Positions 24,869 through 32,807 of a DNA stretch of 64,000 nucleotides are shown here, piece by piece. The notes under the pieces are model-generated. The model searched no databases. It was not told where the DNA came from and saw only the letters and a program-made list of their open reading frames with translations. The translations under genes were made by a program, and so were the position numbers. This DNA is from Candidatus Acetothermia bacterium (GTDB taxonomy: Bacteria; Bipolaricaulota; Bipolaricaulia; RBG-16-55-9; JANLFV01), in contig JANLFV010000001.1 in assembly GCA_024653345.1 (NCBI GenBank), positions 124,001 to 188,000 on the forward strand. Reading direction: 5' to 3'. Every line of letters begins with the position of its first letter. Within the stretch, counting starts at the first letter, position 1.

Positions 24869-25536
24869 CCAGGAAGGAATTGGCGGGGCGGATCGACCAC
24901 ACCGCTTTAGGGCCCGAGGTCTCGCCCGAGCGGGTCCGCCAGCTCTGCGCCGAGGCGAAGGAGTGGGGCTTCTACGGCGTCTGCGTCAACCCCTCCTACA
25001 TCGAGCTGGCCAGGAAGGAGCTCGAGGGCGCGCCGGTGAAGATCGTGACGGTCATCGGCTTCCCCCACGGCGCGACCCTCCCCCAGGCCAAGGCCTGCGA
25101 GGCCCGCGCGGCGGTCGAGGCCGGTGCGGACGAGCTGGACATGGTCATCAACATCGCCGCACTCAAGGCCAAGGACTACCAGGCGATCCTGAAGGAGCTG
25201 GCCGCGGTCCGGGAGGCCCTGGTCCGGGCCCCGAGGCGGATCGTCCTCAAGGCCATCCTGGAGACCGGCCTCCTCAGCGACGAGGAGAAGGTGGCCGGGG
25301 CGATCCTCGCCCAGGCCGGGGGTGCCGACTTCGTCAAGACCTCGACCGGGTTCGGCCCGCGGGGCGCGACCGTCGAGGATGTCCGGCTCTTGAGGGCCGC
25401 GGTCGGGCCGCAGATGAAGATCAAGGCCGCCGGCGGGATCCGGGACTACCAGGCGGCGGTGGCCATGATCGAGGCCGGTGCGGACCGGCTCGGGACGAGC
25501 GCCGGGGTGGCAATCATCACCGGGGCACCGGAGTAA
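24865..25536 (+). CDS. deoC: deoxyribose-phosphate aldolase
   Basis: 223 aa class I aldolase splitting deoxyribose-5-phosphate into acetaldehyde and glyceraldehyde-3-phosphate. The Schiff-base Lys is in DFVKTSTGF and the second catalytic Lys in IKAAGGIRDY; the end matches (DRLGTSAGVAII). DeoA, which feeds it, lies at 40.7 kb. It is co-transcribed with the racemase and recO. Confidence 0.95.
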   Translation: MTRKELAGRIDHTALGPEVSPERVRQLCAEAKEWGFYGVCVNPSYIELARKELEGAPVKIVTVIGFPHGATLPQAKACEARAAVEAGADELDMVINIAALKAKDYQAILKELAAVREALVRAPRRIVLKAILETGLLSDEEKVAGAILAQAGGADFVKTSTGFGPRGATVEDVRLLRAAVGPQMKIKAAGGIRDYQAAVAMIEAGADRLGTSAGVAIITGAPE

Positions 25537-25537
25537 G

Positions 25538-26284
25538 TTGGCCCTCGCCAAGGCGACCGGGTTCGTCATAAGGGCTTTCGACTATCAGGAGAGCTCGAGG
25601 ATCGTCACCCTCCTCTCCCCACGGCTGGGGAAGATCTCGCTCTTGGCCAAGGGGGCCAGGAAGCTCGAGAGCCGGTTCGGGGCCGCTCTGGACCTGTTGA
25701 ACCTCATCGAGGTCGTCTTCTACGAGGGGCGGGGGCTCAAGCTCCTCAAGGAGGCCGCCCTCATCGAGGGCTACCCCCGCCTCAAGCGGGACTACGACCG
25801 GCTCGAGGTGGCCTTGCAGGCCGCAAGGGCCCTGAACCTCCTGCTCCGGGAGGGGCAGGGCGAGAGCCGGGCCTACAGGCTCTTCCAGGAACTGCTCCAG
25901 GAATTGGACCGAGAGGGAGAGCTAGTCCGTCTGAGCCTGCTCCAGCTCGGCTTCAAGCTGAAGCTGATCGACTATCTCGGGTTCGGGCCGGAGCTCGAGG
26001 CCTGCGCCTCCTGCGGGAGGCCGCTCGCCAGGGATGAGCCGGCCTGGCTCTCGCCCCAGGCTGGCGGCTTGGTCTGCGCCGATTGCCGGGCCGCTCAGGC
26101 TCAAGCCCAGGCTGGGGCCGGCCCGCGGGCGTGCGAGGTCCCCCCGCCGCTCGCCCAGGCCTGGCGGGCGAGCCTCCGCTTCCCTCTAGCAAAGCTCTCC
26201 CGGCTCGTCCTCCCCGAGGAGCTGATCGGGCTCGGCGAGGAGCTGCTCGAGGAGTTCATCGCCTACCATCTCCAGCCGATCTGA
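25538..26284 (+). CDS. recO: DNA repair protein RecO
   Basis: About 248 aa, normal size. It anneals ssDNA and loads RecA with RecR. The N-terminal OB fold has KATGFVIRAFDYQESSRIVTL-like sequence and SLLAKGARKLESRFG. A zinc site of two CxxC pairs (CASCG, CADC) lies near residue 155-185. The start is TTG 25538, one base after the deoC stop and with GGAG upstream; longer frames upstream lie inside deoC. Confidence 0.92.
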   Translation: MALAKATGFVIRAFDYQESSRIVTLLSPRLGKISLLAKGARKLESRFGAALDLLNLIEVVFYEGRGLKLLKEAALIEGYPRLKRDYDRLEVALQAARALNLLLREGQGESRAYRLFQELLQELDREGELVRLSLLQLGFKLKLIDYLGFGPELEACASCGRPLARDEPAWLSPQAGGLVCADCRAAQAQAQAGAGPRACEVPPPLAQAWRASLRFPLAKLSRLVLPEELIGLGEELLEEFIAYHLQPI

Positions 26285-26385
26285 GCTGGCTAGGCTGGGC
26301 TGAGTGAGAGCTCGCGCCCATCTCGCACTGACCTTCAGACGCGAGTTCGGACAAGAGCCTCTAGTCAAGATAGAATCGCTCTTCC

Positions 26386-26440
26386 ATTCCCCTCCCCCAC
26401 GCGGGAGGGGCAAGGGGAGGGGGTAATCCATCCCCCTCAC
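26386..26440. repeat. compound GC-rich palindrome (REP-like) between recO and the aldehyde dehydrogenase
   Basis: Two adjacent stems: CCCCTCCC/GGGAGGGG (26389-26410, 6-nt loop) and GAGGGGG/CCCCCTC (26417-26438). This is the largest feature of the 269-bp gap after recO. It may also end recO transcription, although no T tract follows. Confidence 0.55.
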
Positions 26441-26516
26441 CCAGCCTCTCCCTCGTTCGCCCATTAGAGGCTGTCGATGTCCGATTTCATGTCCGGAGGT
26501 CAGCAATCTCACGGAC

Positions 26517-26545
26517 TTGCCCCCGCTTCGGCTCGCCCCTATCCT
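26517..26545 (+). promoter_or_regulatory. aldehyde dehydrogenase promoter, leaderless type
   Basis: TTGCCC (26517-26522), a 17-bp spacer and TATCCT (26540-26545); the ATG follows 8 nt later without a ribosome site. Confidence 0.55.
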
Positions 26546-26553
26546 TAGGCAGA

Positions 26554-27993
26554 ATGGTCGAGCTCGGGCTCCTAATCGGCGGGGAATGGGTCGAGACCGC
26601 GAAGAAGCTGGAGGTCCGGAATCCCTACAATCACGAGTTACTGGCCGAGGTCCCCCAGGCCGGGGAGGCGGAGGTCGAGCGGGCCCTCGCTGCGGCACAA
26701 GAGGCCTTCACGAGCTACCGCAAGAGCCCGGCCCATGCGCGGGCGGCCTTGCTCCGCCGCGCGGCCGCCCTTCTGGAGAAGTGGAAGGAGGAGTTCGCCC
26801 GGACGATCGCACTCGAGGCGGCCAAGCCCTGGCGGTATGCCCTGGCCGAGGCCGAGCGGGCGGTCGAGACCCTCTCCTTCTCCGCCGGGGAGGCCGAGCG
26901 GCTCCACGGCGAGACGGTCCCCATGGACGCGGCCCGGGGCTCTGAGCATAGAAGGGGTTTGTTCATCCGCCAGCCTGTGGGGGTGATCGTCGCCATCTCG
27001 CCCTTCAACTTCCCCTTGAACCTCGTGGCCCACAAGGTCGGGCCGGCCCTGGCGGCGGGGAACACGGTCATTCTGAAGCCGGCCTCGGCGACCCCTCTTA
27101 CTGCCTTGAAGCTCGGCGAGCTTTTTCTGGAGGCCGGCCTCCCGCCCGGGGCATTGAACATCCTGGTCGGCCCGGGCCGGACCGTCGGGGAGCGGCTGAT
27201 CCGGGACAAGCGGGTCCGGATGGTCACCTTCACCGGGAGCGCCCCGGTCGGGGAGCGGCTCAAGCGGGAGTCGGGGATCAAGAAGCTGACGCTCGAGCTC
27301 GGCTCGAACTCCGGGGCGATCATCGCCGAGGACGCAGACCTCGAGCAGGCCCTGGCGAAGTGCCTGGTCGGTGGCTTCGCCTACTCCGGGCAGGTCTGCA
27401 TCCACACCCAGCGGATCTACATCCACGAATCGCTGAAGGAGCGGTTCACCGCGGAGTTCGTGAGCCGGGCCGCGCGCCTGCGGCGGGGCGATCCCCTGGA
27501 CCCGGCCACCGAGCTCGGCCCGCTGATCGACGAGCCCGCGGCAATCAAAGCCGAGAGCTGGATCAAGGAAGCGATCTCGCAGGGCGCGCGGCTCCTCTGC
27601 GGCGGGAGGCGGGAGGGGAACTTCCTCGAGCCGACGGTCCTGACCGAGGTCAGGCCAGAGATGAAGGTAGTCTGCGAGGAGACCTTCGCCCCGATCGTCG
27701 TAATCGATAGCTTCGCTGATTTCGAGGAGGCGATCGAGAAGTTCAACGAGGGCTCCCGGCTGGGGAGCTACGACTACGGCCTGGCCTGCGGGGTCTTCAC
27801 CCGCGACCTTAAGAGGGCCTGGCGGGCGATCGAGGAGCTGGAGGTCGGGAATGTCTTCATCAACGACTCCGCGACCTTCCGGGCCGACCAGATGCCCTAC
27901 GGCGGGGTCAAGGAGAGCGGCCTGGGCCGGGAGGGGCCGCATTTCGCGCTCGAGGAGATGACCGAGATCAAGATGGTCTCGTTCAGCTTGTGA
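26554..27993 (+). CDS. NAD(P)-dependent aldehyde dehydrogenase
   Basis: 479 aa ALDH-superfamily enzyme. The cofactor site has ISPFNFPLNLVAHKVGPAL and VTFTGSAPVGERLK. The general base Glu is in KLTLELGSNSG and the nucleophile Cys in YSGQVCIHTQR. Substrate is not certain; semialdehydes (succinate, glutarate) or lactaldehyde/glyceraldehyde-type substrates are typical for this branch. It is followed at once by a class III aminotransferase, so a pair that transaminates an omega-amino acid and oxidises the resulting semialdehyde is plausible. Expression probably starts on a leaderless mRNA. Confidence 0.85.
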   Translation: MVELGLLIGGEWVETAKKLEVRNPYNHELLAEVPQAGEAEVERALAAAQEAFTSYRKSPAHARAALLRRAAALLEKWKEEFARTIALEAAKPWRYALAEAERAVETLSFSAGEAERLHGETVPMDAARGSEHRRGLFIRQPVGVIVAISPFNFPLNLVAHKVGPALAAGNTVILKPASATPLTALKLGELFLEAGLPPGALNILVGPGRTVGERLIRDKRVRMVTFTGSAPVGERLKRESGIKKLTLELGSNSGAIIAEDADLEQALAKCLVGGFAYSGQVCIHTQRIYIHESLKERFTAEFVSRAARLRRGDPLDPATELGPLIDEPAAIKAESWIKEAISQGARLLCGGRREGNFLEPTVLTEVRPEMKVVCEETFAPIVVIDSFADFEEAIEKFNEGSRLGSYDYGLACGVFTRDLKRAWRAIEELEVGNVFINDSATFRADQMPYGGVKESGLGREGPHFALEEMTEIKMVSFSL

Positions 27994-28010
27994 ATGAAAG
28001 GAGAGAGAGC

Positions 28011-29405
28011 ATGCGCGAAGTTAAGGTGGACTTGACTGGCTTGCACTTCCCTGGGGCACCGCTCGTCCGGGGCGAGCTCCCGGGGCCGAAGGCCAAGGAG
28101 CTCCTGGCAGCCCAGCAGGGCCTGGAGAGCAATGTCTTCAAGTATCCCCGGGTGATCCCGCTCGTCCCCGAGGAAGCCCGGGGGGCCACGATCAGAGATG
28201 TCGATGGGAACATCTTCCTCGACTTCTTCGCCGGGATCGGGGTCCTCAACTTCGGCCACTCCAACCCCCAGATTCTGGCCGCAGCGCGGGCTCAGGAAGA
28301 GAAGATAATCCACGCCCTGGACTTCCCCGCCCCGCCGCGGGTCGAGCTGATGCGAAAGCTCAAGGAGATCGCACCCGGGGAGCTGCGCGGCCACGCCAAG
28401 GTCATGTTCGGGGGACCCTCCGGCTCGGACGCGGTCGAAGGCGCAATCAAACTGGCCAAGCTCTGCACCGGCCGCCACGCGCTGCTCGCCTTCTCCGGAA
28501 GCTACCACGGTCAGACCGCGGGGGCCCTGACCCTCAGCTCCGGGCGGAGCTATCGAGAGAAGCACCTCCCCCTCCTGCCCGAGGTCCACTTCGCGCCTTA
28601 TCCTTACTGCTACCGCTGCCCCTTCAAGCAGGTGCCCCAGAGGTGCGGCCTCCTCTGCCTCAACTACCTGGCCGAGCTCCTCCGCGACCCCTACTCCGGC
28701 CTAGCCAAGCCGGCGGCGATCATCGTCGAGCCGATCCAGGGCGAGGGTGGGGTGGTCGTCCCACCAGACGGCTTCCTAGTGGAGCTCCGCCGGCTGACGG
28801 CCGAGGAAGAGATCCCCCTGATCGTCGATGAGATCCAGACCGGCTTCGGGCGGACCGGACGGATCTTCGCCTCCGAGCACTCCGGGATCACCCCGGACTT
28901 CATGACCCTGGGGAAGGCCCTGGGAGGGGTCGGCTACCCCCTCTCCGGGGTCGTCTACCATGAGCGGTGGGATACCGTCGAGCCCGGGGGGCACATGGGG
29001 ACCTTCCGCGGCCACCTCGTGGCGATGGCTGCCGGTGCTGCGGGGATCGATTTCATGTTGGAGAACGATCTTCCGGAGCACGCCGCTCGGCTCGGCGAGC
29101 TCCTCCTCGCGGAGCTGAGGAAGCTCCAGCAGGAAGTCCTGCAGATCGGCGAGGTCCGCGGAAGAGGGCTCTTCATCGGCCTGGAGCTCGTCAAGGACCG
29201 CGAAACCAAGGAGCCGAATCCCGAGCTGGTAAAGGCGGTCCAGCTGGAGTGCTTCGAGAGGGGCTTGCTCGTCTGGTCCGCCGGCCGTTACGGCAATGTC
29301 GTCCGGATCATGCCGCCGCTCGTGATCACCGAGGAGCTGGCCCTGAAGGGCTTAGAGATCTTGGCTCGAGCGCTCCATGGGCTGACAAAGCGCGCATCGC
29401 GTTGA
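28011..29405 (+). CDS. class III aminotransferase (GabT/omega-amino acid type)
   Basis: 464 aa PLP enzyme. The cofactor Lys is in TLGKALGGVG, with EPIQGEGGVVVP, VDEIQTGFGRTG and HMGTFRGHLVAMAAG. A Cys-rich insert (YPYCYRCPF, RCGLLC) resembles archaeal and thermophile members, some of which act as amino-acid racemases. It may therefore be a GABA, 5-aminovalerate or ornithine aminotransferase, or a broad racemase. ATG 28011 has AAAGGAGAG upstream and is preferred over GTG 27990, which overlaps the previous stop. It follows the aldehyde dehydrogenase by 17 bp. Confidence 0.85.
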   Translation: MREVKVDLTGLHFPGAPLVRGELPGPKAKELLAAQQGLESNVFKYPRVIPLVPEEARGATIRDVDGNIFLDFFAGIGVLNFGHSNPQILAAARAQEEKIIHALDFPAPPRVELMRKLKEIAPGELRGHAKVMFGGPSGSDAVEGAIKLAKLCTGRHALLAFSGSYHGQTAGALTLSSGRSYREKHLPLLPEVHFAPYPYCYRCPFKQVPQRCGLLCLNYLAELLRDPYSGLAKPAAIIVEPIQGEGGVVVPPDGFLVELRRLTAEEEIPLIVDEIQTGFGRTGRIFASEHSGITPDFMTLGKALGGVGYPLSGVVYHERWDTVEPGGHMGTFRGHLVAMAAGAAGIDFMLENDLPEHAARLGELLLAELRKLQQEVLQIGEVRGRGLFIGLELVKDRETKEPNPELVKAVQLECFERGLLVWSAGRYGNVVRIMPPLVITEELALKGLEILARALHGLTKRASR

Positions 29406-29631
29406 GTAGCTCGCCTCATGATCCGCCGCCCTTCGCGCCAGACCTCGCGGGCCAGCCGAGTTGTTTCAGGCTGGGCAGTTCAGCAGCTTCAGAATCCACG
29501 GTCACCTCGATCATGACTCCCGCTCGGTCCTCAAGCTGGAGAAGGTCGTAGCCGGGGATCTTGACTCTGCCTCTCCTTCGGAGATATAGTCACTGACCGT
29601 CCGAGTCTCTCGGCCCAAGGAGGTGGGGAAG
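29406..29631. other. 226-bp gap with possible gene remnant on the minus strand
   Basis: The minus strand is open from about 29587 to a TGA at 29416, with protein-like sequence around an internal ATG at 29514 (MIEVTVDSEAAELPSLKQLG) but no ribosome site or upstream start. It could be the end of a decayed small gene. The plus strand holds only the AAGGAGG site of the next gene. Confidence 0.3.
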
Positions 29632-30744
29632 ATGGCGAAGGCCGGGAAGCTGACGCGAAGGGAGTTCCTCAAGGGTGCGGGCGCCGCCGCATTAGGCCTG
29701 GCTCTGTCAGACATACTGCCAAGAAGGGCTTTAAGCCAGGCTGCGGGGTGCCAGCCGTATCGAGGCATTGCACCGACGGATTGGGATTATAGTGCTCGAA
29801 CAGTCATACCGCGGCGTGCCGAAATCCGCGAACACTGGCTGGATGAGATAAAAGAGCTGGGTGCCGACAGCGTGGAGATAACCATTCCTGTTAGTAGAGG
29901 TCCTGATCACCAAGTCGGATACCCTACCGAGTATCCCCCCTACTGGGAGCCGTGGGACAGCACGGTGCATGATGAAGGCATAAAGCGCTATGTCAGGCAG
30001 GCACAGGCGCGAGGGTTTAAAGTCATCCTTGACATCCCGAGCTTCCTGGGAAGTAGATATCCCCGTCCCCAGCCCTTCGACCTCGACCTGTTCTATTCCA
30101 ACCTCGAAACGATGGCGTTGAAGTGGGCCGAGATCGCCGAAGAGCTCGGTGTTGAAGGCTATTGTCCTGAAGGCGAGTTCGCATTCGAAGCTTCTCTGGG
30201 GCTGTCACCTTCCTTTACTAGGCCAGATGGATATGTGTCATTCCATACCCCGAGGCTCGCTGCATGGATTAAGCAGTTGATTCCCAAGGTCAGGGAGAGG
30301 TATTCCGGCAAGATAATCATTCAGGAAGATCCTTATGAGACACCGGATATCGATTTCGACGGGGCAGACTACATCGGGTTACACCTCCATGTGAAGGAGG
30401 GCGAGAGATATGTTCCCGGCCAGACAGTGCAAAACTGGCGAAGATATCTGAGAAACCGAATCACCGCGGCCCAGCAAGCCGCCCAACGCGACAACTGTAG
30501 GGTGATGATTACAGAGGCGAGTTTCGGGATGATTCCAACGAACGGATACACTTCGCCAGACAATACCGTCGTAAACGAACAACAGCAGAGAGAATTGTGC
30601 GAAGCCTTCTTCCAAGAGGCTTGGGGAAAAACGGATGGGATATTTCCCTGGTCGTGGGGTTCTGAACCCGAGTTTAGGAGATCTCTTGCAGTTACAGATC
30701 GTCCAGCCGAAGAGGTCGTCCGGCGCTACTACCAGGGCTGCTGA
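29632..30744 (+). CDS. Tat-exported TIM-barrel glycosidase-like protein
   Basis: 370 aa. The N-terminus has a twin-arginine signal (LTRREFLKGAGAAALGLAL), so the folded protein should cross the membrane. The rest looks like a clan GH-A barrel similar to GH113 or other endo-glycosidases: candidate acid/base Glu in YCPEGEFAF, candidate nucleophile Glu in VMITEASFG, and an aromatic WSWGSEPEF near the end. Substrate unknown. ATG 29632 is 7 bp after AAGGAGG. GC content is visibly lower than in neighbours, suggesting transfer. Its last 175 bp (30570-30744) recur at 31718-31892 beyond a toxin-antitoxin-like pair. Confidence 0.75.
   Translation: MAKAGKLTRREFLKGAGAAALGLALSDILPRRALSQAAGCQPYRGIAPTDWDYSARTVIPRRAEIREHWLDEIKELGADSVEITIPVSRGPDHQVGYPTEYPPYWEPWDSTVHDEGIKRYVRQAQARGFKVILDIPSFLGSRYPRPQPFDLDLFYSNLETMALKWAEIAEELGVEGYCPEGEFAFEASLGLSPSFTRPDGYVSFHTPRLAAWIKQLIPKVRERYSGKIIIQEDPYETPDIDFDGADYIGLHLHVKEGERYVPGQTVQNWRRYLRNRITAAQQAAQRDNCRVMITEASFGMIPTNGYTSPDNTVVNEQQQRELCEAFFQEAWGKTDGIFPWSWGSEPEFRRSLAVTDRPAEEVVRRYYQGC
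30570..30744 (+). repeat. 175-bp direct repeat, copy A (3' end of the glycosidase gene)
   Basis: 170 of 175 bases match copy B at 31718-31892, with no gaps, and both end exactly at the TGA. The five differences are two third-position synonymous changes and one codon swap (AGG to GCT, Arg to Ala). Confidence 0.95.
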
Positions 30745-30772
30745 GCCAGCTTGGCCGGGCTGGTCCGTCCCC

Positions 30773-30801
30773 TTGCACCTCGAACGCTCGCCCGCTAAGA
30801 T
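30773..30801 (+). promoter_or_regulatory. promoter of the PIN toxin-antitoxin-like cassette
   Basis: TTGCAC (30773-30778), a 17-bp spacer and TAAGAT (30796-30801), followed by GGGGAG and the ATG at 30832. Confidence 0.6.
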
Positions 30802-30831
30802 GCGGGCGGGGTATCCGAGGGGAGATTAGCG

Positions 30832-31116
30832 ATGGAGAAGACGACAATTCTGCAATACCTGAGCGAGCTCGAGAGGAAGCTCGCTGAGCTGCGGAGGGCC
30901 GTGGAGAGGATGCCGGAGGAGCCTGGCGCGCCGGAGGCAGTGCGATTCGTGGACAAGCGTGCGCTCGCTTCCCTGATCGCCCGCTCCTTCCGCAAGATGG
31001 GTATTCAGCCTCAGCCGGTCGGGGCGGAGAGGCTCCAGGAGTTGATCGCCGCCTGCGGGGTGGAGCCGGAGGCGAACGCCTTCAGCCGCGCGATCATCGC
31101 GCTGCGCGAGGGATAG
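30832..31116 (+). CDS. small protein, probable antitoxin partner of the PIN protein
   Basis: 94 aa, highly charged. The first 35 residues (ILQYLSELERKLAELRRAVE) form a likely coiled coil; the rest is alpha-helical in appearance (DKRALASLIARSFRKMG). It is not a family I recognise. Its stop lies 3 bp before the PIN-domain gene, and both sit behind one promoter in a block bracketed by a duplicated gene end, so an antitoxin role is inferred from position. Confidence 0.55.
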   Translation: MEKTTILQYLSELERKLAELRRAVERMPEEPGAPEAVRFVDKRALASLIARSFRKMGIQPQPVGAERLQELIAACGVEPEANAFSRAIIALREG

Positions 31117-31119
31117 CCC

Positions 31120-31611
31120 TTGCCTAACCAGTTCTTCTGGGACGCGAGCGCCCTGGTGAAGCGCTACGCGCCGGAGAGTGGCACCCAGTTGGTAAACCTC
31201 CTCTTCTCCCGGGTGAAGCTCGAGCGGATGATCTCCCTGAGCCTCGCGGTCAGCGAGGTGCTCTCCGTCTTCGTGCGGAAGAGGAACGACGGGCTCATCA
31301 CCGACGCCATCTTCTCCCAGGCGCTAGCAGAGCTCCGGGCTGAGGTGCTCGACTCCCCCTTCAGGCTGGCCCCCTTAGAGGACCGGCTTGTCTTCGCTTC
31401 GCACCCGCTGATCGTCCAGCACTCGCTCAACGCCACGGACGGGCTCGTCCTGCGGGCCGCCCTCGAGCTGCGGACCGCCTTGCGCCGCGCGGGGGACGAT
31501 CTGGTCCTGATCGCTTCCGATCAGCGGTTGCTGCGGGCAGCGGACGCTGAGGGGCTCCGGGCCTTCAACCCTGAGACCGGCTCGCAGTCAGAGCTCGAGC
31601 TGCTCATGTGA
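31120..31611 (+). CDS. PIN-domain ribonuclease, VapC-like toxin
   Basis: 163 aa. PIN acidic residues are visible: Asp in FFWDASALVKRYAPE, Glu in VSEVLSVFVRK, Asp in NATDGLVLRAAL and Asp in VLIASDQRLLRAA. Such domains are metal-dependent ribonucleases, and the VapC group cleaves tRNA or rRNA when freed from its antitoxin. Size and the DASALVKRY start suit the VapC group. It starts with TTG at 31120, directly after the partner gene. Confidence 0.8.
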   Translation: MPNQFFWDASALVKRYAPESGTQLVNLLFSRVKLERMISLSLAVSEVLSVFVRKRNDGLITDAIFSQALAELRAEVLDSPFRLAPLEDRLVFASHPLIVQHSLNATDGLVLRAALELRTALRRAGDDLVLIASDQRLLRAADAEGLRAFNPETGSQSELELLM

Positions 31612-31717
31612 ACTCCCACCTCATTCGGAGCGCCCCTTCTCTTCTTGACTTGACCGGGCCTCAGATAGGATGCTAACCTGACGGAAAGGCAGGACTAAGT
31701 TGCGATATTATTACTCC

Positions 31718-31892
31718 CGTAAACGAACAACAGCAGAGAGAATTGTGCGAAGCCTTCTTCCAAGAGGCTTGGGGGAAAACGGACGGGATATTTCCCTGGT
31801 CGTGGGGTTCTGAACCCGAGTTTGCTAGATCTCTTGCAGTTACAGATCGTCCAGCCGAAGAGGTCGTCCGGCGCTACTACCAGGGCTGCTGA
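31718..31892 (+). pseudogene. displaced 3' end of the glycosidase-like gene (direct repeat, copy B)
   Basis: It encodes the last 57 residues of the 29632-30744 product and its stop, but no start or upstream coding sequence. The bases before it are unrelated to copy A; they include a TTGACT/TAGGAT-like pair at about 31650-31680. Unlike copy A it is followed by a terminator-like hairpin, so copy B may be the original gene end. Confidence 0.9.
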
Positions 31893-31916
31893 GGCCCCTT
31901 GAGCCAAGGGCCGTTT
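31893..31916 (+). terminator. terminator-like hairpin after copy B
   Basis: GGCCCCTTG and CAAGGGCC pair with one bulged C around a 3-nt loop, followed by GTTT. The T tract is short, so termination would be modest. Confidence 0.45.
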
Positions 31917-31999
31917 GCTACTGCAGGGCGAGCGCGGGCCGGATTGTCTACTGCGATGGCCTGCTCATCACCGCTCGATGGGGCCCCCCAGGGCTATGG
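31917..31999. other. remaining gap before the sugar permease 3' end
   Basis: No gene or structure seen between the hairpin and the convergent permease gene. Confidence 0.4.
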
Positions 32000-32806
32000 T
32001 CAGTCGGCCTCCAGGTGGGCCAGTCCCTGGATAAACGCCTTCTGCGCGACCAGAAAGAGGAGCAGCATCGGCAGCGCCGCGAGGGTGTTGGCCGCCAGCA
32101 GCAGCGGCCAATCGGGCCCCAGCTCCGACTTGAGCGCGGCCAGCCCGACGGGGAGGGTCCGCATCCCCGGGCTCTGGGTGACGACCAGCGGCCAGAGGAG
32201 GCTGTTCCACTGCCAGAGGAAGACCAGAAGCCCCAGCGCTACCAGGCTCGGGCGGACGAGCGGGAGGAAGACCCTGAAGAGGGCCTGGAACCGCGAGCAG
32301 CCGTCGATCCGCGCCGCATCCTCCAGGGCCTGCGGGACTTCCAAGAAGGCCTGGCGCATCATGAAGGCCGCGAACGGGCCGGCGAGGAAGGGCACGGTGA
32401 GGGCATAGTATGTGTCGAGGATGCCCAGCCACTTCAGGATCAGGAAGGAAGGGATGAGCGTGACCTGGTGAGGGAGGGCGAGCGAGCCGAGGTAGAGATA
32501 AAAGAGCTTATCCCTTCCGGGGAAGCTGAGCCGAGCGAAGGCGTAGCCTGCGAGCGCTCCAGTTGCCAACTGGCCGAGGGTCACGACCGCGGCCACGAGG
32601 AGACTGTTGAGGTAGAGTCGCGCTAATGGCAGCTCCCGCCAGGCCCTCTGGTAGTTCGAGAGCTGCCAGCCGGTCGAGAGCCACCGCTCCGGCTCGCGGA
32701 AGATCTCGGCCCCCTCCTTGAGGGAGGCCAGGACCATCCAGAGGAAGGGAAGGCTCACCAGGGCCACAATCGTGCTCAGGAGGAGGTGCCGTCCGAGCCT
32801 GTTCAT
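32000..32806 (-). CDS. carbohydrate ABC transporter permease (MalG type)
   Basis: 268 aa with six membrane helices. The cytoplasmic EAA loop that contacts the ATPase is clear (ALEDAARIDGCSRFQALF). It is one base away from the MalF-type gene, so the two form the membrane part of a sugar importer. No binding protein or ATPase is adjacent, so these must be supplied from elsewhere. Substrate unknown; the nearby exported glycosidase-like protein suggests oligosaccharides, which is inference. Confidence 0.9.
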   Translation of the reverse strand: MNRLGRHLLLSTIVALVSLPFLWMVLASLKEGAEIFREPERWLSTGWQLSNYQRAWRELPLARLYLNSLLVAAVVTLGQLATGALAGYAFARLSFPGRDKLFYLYLGSLALPHQVTLIPSFLILKWLGILDTYYALTVPFLAGPFAAFMMRQAFLEVPQALEDAARIDGCSRFQALFRVFLPLVRPSLVALGLLVFLWQWNSLLWPLVVTQSPGMRTLPVGLAALKSELGPDWPLLLAANTLAALPMLLLFLVAQKAFIQGLAHLEAD

Positions 32807-32807
32807 T

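Noticed and set aside
25478-25537. Upstream start for recO
   Set aside because: It lies inside deoC; TTG 25538 with GGAG gives the normal RecO length.
26389-26440. CRISPR-like or terminator reading of the GC palindromes after recO
   Set aside because: There is no repeat-spacer periodicity and no T tract; a REP-like element fits better.
26638-27942. 434-codon antisense frame in the aldehyde dehydrogenase
   Set aside because: Same reason: no promoter, no ribosome site, no recognisable domain.
31968-32432. Minus-strand frame overlapping the MalG-type permease in another phase
   Set aside because: Pro/Arg/Gly-rich by-product of the real permease gene on the same strand.
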